Source of the DNA: Nitrospirota bacterium
Lineage (GTDB): Bacteria; Nitrospirota; Nitrospiria; Nitrospirales; UBA8639
Direction of reading: 5' to 3'
DNA: 11,269 bases
Assembly (NCBI GenBank): GCA_020348185.1
Contig: CP070743.1
Location: forward strand, 2,385,634-2,396,902
This document shows, piece by piece, positions 1 through 6,925 of the stretch; the first letter of the stretch is position 1; each line of letters begins with the position of its first letter. Position numbers and translations under genes: made by a program. The notes under the pieces were generated by a model. It was given only the letters and a program-made list of their open reading frames with translations, did not search any database and was not told where the DNA came from.

Positions 1-78
1 AATTCCACCCATGACCCCAACCGCGACGACGGCCCAAACCATCCAGAGAATATGTTTCCCTTCTTGCAGGAGCTTCAT
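1..78 (-). CDS. N-terminus of an unidentified membrane-anchored protein (partial)
   Basis: The 26 codons from an ATG at 76-78 stay open to the window edge, so the rest of the gene lies outside. The peptide starts MKLLQEGKHILW and continues into a run rich in Val, Ala, Gly and Met, which looks like a signal anchor or first transmembrane helix after a short charged N-terminus. An in-frame stop lies two codons upstream of this ATG, which supports the start; the ribosome binding site is weak (a GAG about 10 nt upstream). It runs in the same direction as the large kinase gene, 215 bp downstream of that gene's stop. Too little is present to name a family, and a chance short frame cannot be fully excluded. 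Confidence 0.5.
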   Translation of the reverse strand, partial: MKLLQEGKHILWMVWAVVAVGVMGGI

Positions 79-186
79 GGATTACTCAATCGGAAGGTTG
101 GGCATTCCGCCAAATGATCTTCAATGTTGAGGTGCTCAAGCTCTTCACGAGGGCCACTAATAAGAAGTTTTGGGTTTCACATGAAG

Positions 187-280
187 AGTTTCAAGTTTCA
201 GATTTCAGGTTTCAAGTTTCGCGTGAAAATCCTGAGAGTCTTCCTTCTTGCTTGAAACTAGGAATTAGAAACCTGAAACT
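187..280. repeat. Heptameric (7-bp) repeat cluster forming a long inverted repeat
   Basis: From 187 to 221 there are five head-to-tail copies of a 7-bp unit of consensus RRTTTCA (AGTTTCA, AGTTTCA, GATTTCA, GGTTTCA, AGTTTCG). From 253 to 280 four units run in the opposite sense (TGAAACT, AGGAATT, AGAAACC, TGAAACT). The arms 188-216 and 251-279 are complementary at 23 of 29 positions around a 34-nt spacer; G-T wobbles raise pairing to 26 of 29 in a plus-strand transcript and 24 of 29 in a minus-strand one. The cluster fills most of the gap after the kinase stop at 294. It could act as a transcript-end structure for that gene, but no U-run supports a classical terminator. Confidence 0.75.
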
Positions 281-293
281 TTCCCCCGTTCTT

Positions 294-3200
294 TTATTCT
301 CGTTTGGAAGAGGACACTTCTACGTATTTGCTTAGAAATTCGGTGAGTTGCTTTAATTGGTACCCTTTTGTCAAGCGGCGGAGTTCAGCAGCGAAATGGA
401 CATATGTGGGCCCAAGTTGTTCAATTCGGTCGATATGCTCACGAATGGCCATAATCCGACCTTTTTTTACAGCTTCAAGGAGGGGGACAAGGTCTTCGGA
501 GGGTGGAGAGATGAATGTTTTATCTCGATCTTCTTTTTGGAAATCCATTGTTCTTTCGGTTTCGTATTCCCATTCAAGAGCCAAATAGTCTTGCATTTTT
601 TCAAGGAGGCTTTCTGCATGGAGGGGTTTGGGAAGAAAGTCGTTACACCCAGCCTGCCGACTTTTCTGACGGTTTTCCTCAAAAACACTGGCTGAAAGCG
701 CAATAATGATGACATCGTTCAGATCCGAGTTCTTTCGAATTCTTCTTGCGGATTCAAACCCATCCATTATCGGCATGACCAAATCCATCAGAATCATATC
801 AGGACGATCTTCCATCGCCTTCGCTAACCCTTCACGCCCATTCGTGGCCTCGCTCACTCGAAATCCCAAAGGAGCCAAAATGTTGGCAACAACGGCCCGA
901 TTTTCCCATTTATCATCGACGACCAGCACATGCCTGGCCTCACCCTTTATGGCAATAATCCGTCGAGGATCCCGTTTGGAGGGGAGGGAATCTGGTTCTT
1001 TTTCTGGAAGAGGTAAGGAGAAGGAAAAGCTGCTGCCTTGGGCCGGAGTACTTCTGACGCTCAAGCTTCCTCCCATTAAAGCCACTAATCTCTTCGTGAT
1101 CGCCAATCCCAACCCCGTTCCTTCTACCTGCCGGCTCCGATTGCTGACCTGACGGAAAGGCATGAAGATTTCCTCAAGATGTTCAGATGGAATACCAATA
1201 CCGGTATCTTCCACCTGGACGTTCAACATCTGGTTAGTGGCGGTTGAACGATCGTACTCGACCTTCAAGGTCACCCGACCATGCTCCGTGAACTTGACGG
1301 CATTTCCCAGGAGGTTGAGGAGGATCTGCCGTAGGCGTTTTTCGTCTCCAAATACGGCGTTGGGAAGTTCGCCGGCTGGTTCATAGTGAAAAGTGAGATT
1401 TGCCTGCTCAGCACGAATGTATATGATGTCGGAGATCGTGTTCAAAAAATCTCGAAGGAAAAAGGTGGTCGGTTGGATTTCGAGTTTTTGCGCTTCGATT
1501 TTTGACAGATCTAAAATGTCGTTAATCAACATTAGTAAATGTTCGCCGCTGCGCTGCATAATATCGACACCGGACAGCTGTGCATCGGTGAGCGTTTTGT
1601 CTCGCTTCAAAATTTGGGCATATCCTAATATTCCATTGAGAGGAGTCCGGAGCTCATGACTCATATTGGCCAAAAATTCAGTCTTCGCTCTGCTAGCAGC
1701 TTCCGCGGCCTCCTTCGCTCGTTGCAAGGCCTCTTCAGCTTGTTTTCTTGAACTAATATCTTGAATAGTCCCTTCGTAATACTGCAAATGCCCCTGTTCA
1801 TCCTTCACTTCCCGGGCATATTCCGATATCCAAAATACGCCACCGTCTTTATGGTAGATTTGACAATCGAATCCCTCTACCCTCCCCCGCTCACTTAAGA
1901 GCTTGATAAATTCTTTCCGTTGGTTTGGGTCCACATAGACCTGCTGCTCAATATCCGAAACAGCGGACATTAATTCTTCTGGAGTGTTGTACCCATACAT
2001 TCTTGCCAATGACGGGTTGACGCTAATGAACCGGCCATCAGGAGTGCTCTGATAAATCCCCTCGACGGCATTTTCCACAATACTATGGTACTTTTCCTCG
2101 GCTTGCCTCAGGGCTTCTTCCCCACGCTGACGCTCGGCGATTTCTTGGGTCAGCAGGGTATTGGCTTTGGACAGTTGGAGGGTTCGGTCATATACCCTCT
2201 GTTCCAATTCATCATTTATTTTTCGAAGAGCTTCCTCCGCGCGTTTCCGTTCCATGGTTTCAAATGTCAAGGAGACAAAATCTGCGACGGACCTGGCGAA
2301 ATTCTGCTCATCCAGGGTCCATTCTCTGCTGGGGCCAACATGTTCGTGACAGACCACCCCAATCGTTTGTCCCCGATGACGAATGGGAGCATCCAACATG
2401 GCAGAAATCCCGAGGACATCCAAATACCCCTCTGCTAATTCTTTGGTCCGCGAGTCAACACGAGCATCATGCGCGGCAAGGGTGAGACTCGTGTCCAGAG
2501 CCTTAAAATACTCAGGATATTGAGATGCGGAGAGAAAGGCATCCTGTTCGTGAGTCTGCATCCCAAGTTGGAACAAATCCAAGCATCGAATTCCGGTACG
2601 ATCTTCATCATAGATCCAGATACTCACCCGTTCGACCTCAAGCGTCTTGGCCACGGCTTCCGTCACACGCTGTAAGGTGCTCTCCAAGATCTCAACTGGC
2701 TCTCGCCCCAATGACAGAAGGGCTTCTTTTTGACGAATCACACGATCCCGCATACGTTGCTGTTTTTCATCCGTTTGTTTTCGGTCAAGAGCGTTCGTAA
2801 AAATTTCACCGACAATCCGGAGGAGGGCGACATGATCCTCTTCCCAATACTTCTCATGACGAAGCGAACTAAACCCCATGAGTCCGATTAAGGACTCGCC
2901 TCGAATCATCGGAACAAAAATCAGTGACTTGATCTCGCCAACTCGACCAACCTCCTTCTCGCCGATCGCCTCTGGAGGCAACTCAGAAATTCGCGGGATA
3001 TGAACTGGTCTTCCCTTACTGAGCTGCTGGATACTCCAAGGAAATTGATCGGTCGGAAGGACTCCGAACTGTTCTCCGGCCGGCGGGACACCGTCCGCAT
3101 CCCATTCATGAGTGAGATACGCCCACACGGCATCCTCTGAAAACTGATAAATATAACTTCTATCGACGTTGGAAAACGTCCCAATAGCCCCAAGGGCTTC

Positions 3201-4958
3201 AATAATCCCCGTTTCAAACTCAGCGGCCGGAAGATTGATGAATTTTGTCGAAATTGAGGTGAGGAGATTTTCAAACTGAAAACGTACCTCAAGGTCCCGC
3301 GTCACTCGCTTCGCTTCAAAATAGGTCCTCAACATTTCGGTCAGCGAATTGAGAAGGTTGCGTTCTTCAATAAGGAATGGACCCTCGTCCAACTTTGGTT
3401 TCTCGGACAAATAACAAACTTCTAATACCCCCCGCTTTCCATCGCCGGTCTTAAATTCTGCGCTTTGAATCCAAGGAGTGGAAGCAAAATTTGGTGTGGC
3501 TACTTCTATCGAATCGTACAGAACATGAGCGCCGGTAATTTCAGGATATCGCCACGCTGCTGGGATCAATTCAACAAAACGCTCCACAATTTCATGGGGA
3601 GTGGCGTTGGGATCTTGAACCAGTCGAGCGGTTTGATGAAGCGCCGTCAGCTCTTTCACCCGCTCCCCCAAGTTGTTCATCAGAGCATGACTCTCTTCCT
3701 CAGCCAGTCTCCTCTCCGTAATGTCAAAGGCATACACATTGATGTAATCGGACTCCCGAATCGGGGCAAAGGTCACGGAAAACACTCGGTCTCCACACTC
3801 TACTTCAATTTGAACCGGTTGATGACTGTCTAAGGCTTTCTGGGCCGCCTCATACGCCCAACCCCTTATCTTTTGATCTTCCCAACATTTTCCCTGATTC
3901 AATAACGAAAGGCTGGCTTTGTTCTTATAGAGAATTCGACCATCCGGCGTCATTCGAAAAATGGGATGGGGATTTTCATCGGGGAATTTAGCCAGGCTCG
4001 CAATTTCATCTTGAGCTTTCTCTCTCGCCGACATTTCCTTTTTCAGTTGCACATTGGCCTCTGAGAGTTCAGCCGTCCGTTCAATGACCCGCTTCTCCAG
4101 TTCTCCACGGACTGCTCGCAATTCATTTTCAATCCGATCCCGTTCCTTGATCTCCAATTGCAATCGCTCATTGGTCTGAAAAAGCTCAGCCGCCTGTCCC
4201 GAAAACCTTCTATCGACCATGGAAGTCCACAGGGTAAAACCCAAAACAAAAAATGTTCCGAGAAAAATGGCAGCGCCACCCAAGGATGATATATCAACCG
4301 CATGGGGGAACCCTCCAACCACTGAAGGGATTGCCGAAAAGGAGGCAGCCGCCATTCCGGTGTAATGCATAGCCGGAATCGCACTCCCTAGGACGATGGC
4401 CCCCATCACTTTCTTCCCCATCCCTTTCTTGCTCATATCGGAACGTAAGTGGAAGGCAATCCACAAACCGACTAAGGATGCGCCAATCGCGATTATGATG
4501 GAAAGACCCACTAACCGCAGATCGTAGTGGACTCTCACGGAGAGTCGCATCGCGGCCATACCGATATAATGCATCGCGGTGATGCCCAATCCCATCAGCA
4601 CCCCACCGGAAAAGAACGGTACCGCTTCAAGCGCATGGCGACTCACGACATACAACGCGACTCCAGAGGCCAGAACTGCTGCGATATGTGAAACAAGAAC
4701 GGTGGGAATGTCGTAACGAATGGCCACAGGCAAGGAAAAGGCTAACATACCGATAAAATGCATGGACCAAATGCCAGTCCCCATGGCCAGGGCTCCCCCC
4801 ACCAACCACCAACGGCGACCTTGGCCTTGAGCAGCCGCCATTCGGCCGGCCAAATCTAGGGCGACATAGGACGCAAGAATGGCAATGAGAACTGACAAGA
4901 TCACCAAACTCGGATTATAGTGGCTAGCTAACAAATTGGGGTCCAGAAGGGGTGCCAT
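294..4958 (-). CDS. MHYT-domain multi-sensor hybrid histidine kinase (MHYT-PAS-GAFx3-PAS-HisKA-HATPase-REC)
   Basis: This 1554-aa inner-membrane protein should autophosphorylate in response to signals and pass the phosphate to its own receiver. An N-terminal multi-helix MHYT domain (about 10-250) has three copies of its signature, MHFIGM at 66, MHYIGM at 129 and MHYTGM at 197; the family is proposed to bind copper and sense O2, CO or NO. A coiled coil (about 255-325) leads to a PAS domain (about 330-415), a divergent GAF-like region (about 430-550), two clearer GAF domains (about 555-727 and 745-905), a second coiled coil and a PAS domain with its PAC (about 953-1073). The kinase core is intact: phosphoacceptor His1101 in SHELRTP, N-box Asn1215/Asn1219, DTGIGI at 1251 and GTGLGL at 1280. 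The receiver has Asp1348/Asp1349, phosphoacceptor Asp1392 and Lys1444. A helical tail (about 1489-1545) lacks an Hpt motif. The start is the first ATG that gives a complete MHYT domain; its ribosome binding site is weak (AGAAAG). No response regulator is adjacent. Confidence 0.95.
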   Translation of the reverse strand: MAPLLDPNLLASHYNPSLVILSVLIAILASYVALDLAGRMAAAQGQGRRWWLVGGALAMGTGIWSMHFIGMLAFSLPVAIRYDIPTVLVSHIAAVLASGVALYVVSRHALEAVPFFSGGVLMGLGITAMHYIGMAAMRLSVRVHYDLRLVGLSIIIAIGASLVGLWIAFHLRSDMSKKGMGKKVMGAIVLGSAIPAMHYTGMAAASFSAIPSVVGGFPHAVDISSLGGAAIFLGTFFVLGFTLWTSMVDRRFSGQAAELFQTNERLQLEIKERDRIENELRAVRGELEKRVIERTAELSEANVQLKKEMSAREKAQDEIASLAKFPDENPHPIFRMTPDGRILYKNKASLSLLNQGKCWEDQKIRGWAYEAAQKALDSHQPVQIEVECGDRVFSVTFAPIRESDYINVYAFDITERRLAEEESHALMNNLGERVKELTALHQTARLVQDPNATPHEIVERFVELIPAAWRYPEITGAHVLYDSIEVATPNFASTPWIQSAEFKTGDGKRGVLEVCYLSEKPKLDEGPFLIEERNLLNSLTEMLRTYFEAKRVTRDLEVRFQFENLLTSISTKFINLPAAEFETGIIEALGAIGTFSNVDRSYIYQFSEDAVWAYLTHEWDADGVPPAGEQFGVLPTDQFPWSIQQLSKGRPVHIPRISELPPEAIGEKEVGRVGEIKSLIFVPMIRGESLIGLMGFSSLRHEKYWEEDHVALLRIVGEIFTNALDRKQTDEKQQRMRDRVIRQKEALLSLGREPVEILESTLQRVTEAVAKTLEVERVSIWIYDEDRTGIRCLDLFQLGMQTHEQDAFLSASQYPEYFKALDTSLTLAAHDARVDSRTKELAEGYLDVLGISAMLDAPIRHRGQTIGVVCHEHVGPSREWTLDEQNFARSVADFVSLTFETMERKRAEEALRKINDELEQRVYDRTLQLSKANTLLTQEIAERQRGEEALRQAEEKYHSIVENAVEGIYQSTPDGRFISVNPSLARMYGYNTPEELMSAVSDIEQQVYVDPNQRKEFIKLLSERGRVEGFDCQIYHKDGGVFWISEYAREVKDEQGHLQYYEGTIQDISSRKQAEEALQRAKEAAEAASRAKTEFLANMSHELRTPLNGILGYAQILKRDKTLTDAQLSGVDIMQRSGEHLLMLINDILDLSKIEAQKLEIQPTTFFLRDFLNTISDIIYIRAEQANLTFHYEPAGELPNAVFGDEKRLRQILLNLLGNAVKFTEHGRVTLKVEYDRSTATNQMLNVQVEDTGIGIPSEHLEEIFMPFRQVSNRSRQVEGTGLGLAITKRLVALMGGSLSVRSTPAQGSSFSFSLPLPEKEPDSLPSKRDPRRIIAIKGEARHVLVVDDKWENRAVVANILAPLGFRVSEATNGREGLAKAMEDRPDMILMDLVMPIMDGFESARRIRKNSDLNDVIIIALSASVFEENRQKSRQAGCNDFLPKPLHAESLLEKMQDYLALEWEYETERTMDFQKEDRDKTFISPPSEDLVPLLEAVKKGRIMAIREHIDRIEQLGPTYVHFAAELRRLTKGYQLKQLTEFLSKYVEVSSSKRE

Positions 4959-5121
4959 CCGCCATCTTTCTGTTTTTCTAACGATTTAAAACAATCTAGA
5001 CAATCCTATTCGCATTTATCTTTGATTTCATAGATTTGCCGTTTAGAAAATTGATCATGAATGGCTGTAGGCGGAAAAGACTCTCGGGTCCGATGAGGAA
5101 CCTCTTCGAAGCTTTCCCGTT
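4959..5121. other. Intergenic gap between the YqgE-family gene and the kinase gene
   Basis: This 163-bp AT-rich stretch separates two genes on the minus strand. I see no gene in it. A short stem followed by four U's occurs just past the YqgE stop in the minus-strand transcript (about 5083-5096), but it has only three to four base pairs and is not convincing as a terminator. Whether the two genes share a transcript cannot be decided; the spacing is long enough for the kinase gene to have its own promoter. Confidence 0.5.
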
Positions 5122-5814
5122 TTAGAAAGATGTACTAGGAGGATACGACACTATGAGCCGAGGACGGGTGGACTTATCCATCAATTCCTCCCAGAGCGTT
5201 GTCGGATCATGCTCAAAGATGACCCCAGCACTTGCCGGAACTGTTCTCCAAAATCCTCCATTGATTTCGTGCTCAAGCTGGCCACGGCCCCAGCCTGCAT
5301 ATCCAAAAAAAACTCGAAACTGTCTTTCCGGATGGGGGTTCTCAACCATAGAAGCGATCATTTTTGGATCACCTCCCCAAAAGACCCCATCTAACAGCAA
5401 TTGGGTTTTCTCAGAGCCAGTTTCTGTCCGAAAGAGCATGAGGAGACCCTGGCGCTGAACGGGACCGCCTTCAAACAAGGTATGCGAAAACCCTTTTAAC
5501 CCAGGAATGTCTGGAAAAACGTCGGAGAGGGGATAATTGGTTGGTCTATTCATAATGAGCCCAAGCGTGCCTTCTTCCCCATGATCGCAAATCAAAACCA
5601 CCGTTTCACGAAAACTTGGATCCAGGAGAGAGGGGGAGGCAACTAAGAACACCCCCTTTCGAATGTCAAACTTCGTCAATTGAAGCTTGGGCGATACTCC
5701 TGCCGTTGAAGGGGAGACAGTCGAAATTAGCAGATTTCCCGTGAGGATGAACAGCCCAATGGCCAAAGCCCCTGTCACCCATGGATGCTTCATGGGATCA
5801 GTAAGTCTGTACAT
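5122..5814 (-). CDS. yqgE: YqgE/AlgH family protein (DUF179) with an N-terminal hydrophobic segment
   Basis: A 230-aa protein of the conserved YqgE/AlgH family, whose biochemical function is not settled. Family motifs are present in order: GVFLVASPSLLDPSF at about 54-68, GTLGLIMNRPT at 82-92, GGPV at 116-119, and GYAGWGRGQLEHE at 171-183, followed by a Trp and the FEHDPTTLW segment near 200. Typical members are about 185-190 aa and begin close to the LVASPSL motif. This one has about 50 extra N-terminal residues containing a hydrophobic helix (about 14-33) after basic residues, then STVSPSTAG, which could be a signal-peptidase site. The first ATG (5812-5814) is used here; Met8 (ATG at 5791-5793) would also keep the helix. 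Neither has a clear ribosome binding site. The next gene on the strand is the hybrid kinase; no functional link is evident. Confidence 0.92.
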   Translation of the reverse strand: MYRLTDPMKHPWVTGALAIGLFILTGNLLISTVSPSTAGVSPKLQLTKFDIRKGVFLVASPSLLDPSFRETVVLICDHGEEGTLGLIMNRPTNYPLSDVFPDIPGLKGFSHTLFEGGPVQRQGLLMLFRTETGSEKTQLLLDGVFWGGDPKMIASMVENPHPERQFRVFFGYAGWGRGQLEHEINGGFWRTVPASAGVIFEHDPTTLWEELMDKSTRPRLIVSYPPSTSF

Positions 5815-6158
5815 GGATACAAAATTGGCTGTATGGGCTTACCCCGACCGACAATCAACGTGGCAGACCCCTTGATTTTACAGGATTGTCCCCCAATCCA
5901 CCTCTGTGCCTTAAAATTTGCCATGAAAAATGACACATATTCTGCATATTCATTGCAATATTAATTCATGAGGGAGTAGAATATAGGGCCTGCCCCTCAT
6001 CTCCGGTATTGGAGTGTCTTTACGAATAGCTTTCTCTAAAACCTTTTAATATTCAACAGGAACGGCTAGTTGTTCATTTTACCATGGCCGATTCAAAAAT
6101 AATCATTAAATAATCTAACCTCTCCTACCGATCTTCATAAGAGAAAGGAAGAGCCATT
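5815..6158. other. 344-bp gap between divergent YqgE-family and transposase genes
   Basis: No gene or RNA is recognisable here. It should contain the yqgE promoter (minus strand) and any promoter of the transposase fragment (plus strand). The part nearest the transposase fragment (about 6040-6120) is AT-rich. I looked for terminal inverted repeats of an insertion sequence flanked by TA dinucleotides, the target used by IS630 elements, and could not define an end by eye. Confidence 0.5.
5883..5899. promoter_or_regulatory. Small perfect inverted repeat upstream of yqgE
   Basis: GGATTG at 5883-5888 and CAATCC at 5894-5899 are perfectly complementary around a 5-nt loop. On the minus strand the repeat lies about 70 bp upstream of the YqgE start, directly upstream of a TAAAAT box (complement of 5875-5880) that matches the sigma-70 -10 hexamer at 5 of 6 positions. 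No good -35 box is seen at the right spacing. It could be a protein-binding operator or a chance palindrome. Confidence 0.25.
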
Positions 6159-6599
6159 ATGAGACCAAAAGGAAATGCTGCCAAGTTAGAAGCCAGGCGC
6201 CGGAAGGCTGCCAAAATGCTTTCGAAAGGCCAAGGAATTCGAGAAGTCGCTCGTCGTGTGGGAGCCGCCCCTTCATCGGTCAAGCGATGGAAAGACGCAG
6301 TTGAGGAGGGTGGAACAGAGGCCCTGAAGTCGAAGCCACACACCGGTCGGCCAGCTCGCCTCTCCATCGCCCAGCGTCAACATCTCATCCGAGTCTTAAA
6401 ACAAGGGCCCAAAGCCTCCAAAATCAATTCTGACCGGTGGACATGTCGACATGTGGGCACGGTCATTCGCCGTCTTTTTCGTGTACGCTACCATCCTGAT
6501 CATGTTAGCCGGATTCTACGGACATTAGACTGGCAGGATCGAAGAGCCCGTAAACCTTCTGCTAAGGCAAAACGGTCAAGAAAGAATCGTCGAAGATAG
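6159..6599 (+). pseudogene. IS630-family transposase, DNA-binding half only (truncated)
   Basis: The 146-aa frame matches the N-terminal, DNA-binding half of IS630-type transposases. A first helix-turn-helix lies at about 20-55 (GIREVARRVGAAPSSVKRW), a GRPARLS linker at about 64-70, and a second winged-helix-like segment at about 85-125 with the family's hallmark WTCRHVGTVIRR and VRYHPDHVSRILR. Full-length members are usually around 330-360 aa and carry a DDE catalytic domain after this point; here the frame ends in a basic tail (RSRKNRRR) and TAG with no catalytic residues. A good ribosome binding site (AAGGAAG) precedes the ATG at 6159. The +1 frame near 6557-6590 reads RQNGQERIVEDR before a stop, faintly like the family's next segment, so a frameshift is possible. 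It cannot transpose alone; it might still make a DNA-binding protein. It points toward hppA, which is convergent. Confidence 0.8.
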
Positions 6600-6747
6600 A
6601 TGAATATCGACAGTCGAGCCATCCCGTCCCCGTTTCAGATTTCGAGATCCAGGGTTACGGTTGATGGCTGACGTCCCCGTATCTTCAATACGGAACGACA
6701 AGAGTATCCCCTATCATCGATACTGGGCGAGTTTCCGTCTCTTTTTT

Positions 6748-6774
6748 GGGGTAACCATCGATAAAGGTTTCCCC
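6748..6774. other. Stem-loop downstream of hppA and the transposase fragment
   Basis: GGGGTAACC at 6748-6756 and GGTTTCCCC at 6766-6774 pair over eight of nine positions with a 9-nt loop. The run of T's (6742-6747) lies on the wrong side for a plus-strand terminator and becomes an A-run after the stem on the minus strand, so it is not a classical terminator in either direction. It sits about 150 bp past the hppA stop. Confidence 0.4.
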
Positions 6775-6779
6775 CTATT

Positions 6780-6797
6780 CAAGGGCCTACGCCTTTG
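6780..6797. other. Second short stem-loop in the same gap
   Basis: CAAGGGC at 6780-6786 and GCCTTTG at 6791-6797 pair over seven positions (one a G-T wobble in a plus-strand transcript) around a CTAC loop, only 5 bp after the previous stem-loop. No U-run follows. The tandem pair could slow transcription or protect the hppA 3' end, or could belong to the eroded mobile element. Confidence 0.3.
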
Positions 6798-6925
6798 GAA
6801 CAGAGAGAATTACCGAATACCGTCCCACACAAGTGCCAAGTCTACAAACGGAATGGATGCGCTGGACTCAATCCGAAGGGTTGGATAGGTCTATGAGTAA
6901 TTGGGAGCCAGGATCCATTGAAGAA

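Noticed and set aside
114..335. Plus-strand 73-codon open frame with an FQVSDFRFQVS-like peptide
   Set aside because: It is the translation of the 7-bp repeat array and the end of the antisense kinase gene; it has no family match and no ribosome binding site I can see.
3465..3833. Plus-strand 122-codon open frame inside the kinase gene
   Set aside because: It is antisense to the PAS/GAF-encoding part of the kinase and shows no protein features of its own.
5083..5096. Possible terminator after the YqgE-family gene
   Set aside because: The stem has only three to four base pairs before four U's, too weak to call.
5861..5876. Sigma-54-like -24/-12 element on the plus strand (TGGCAG then TTGAT)
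   Set aside because: The spacing of GG to the -12 dinucleotide is right, but the essential GC at -12 is GA, and it would start nearly 300 bp before the transposase fragment.
6661..6888. Plus-strand 75-codon open frame after the transposase fragment, considered as a small gene
   Set aside because: It has no ribosome binding site and no domain, spans two stem-loops, and is better explained as degenerate DNA.
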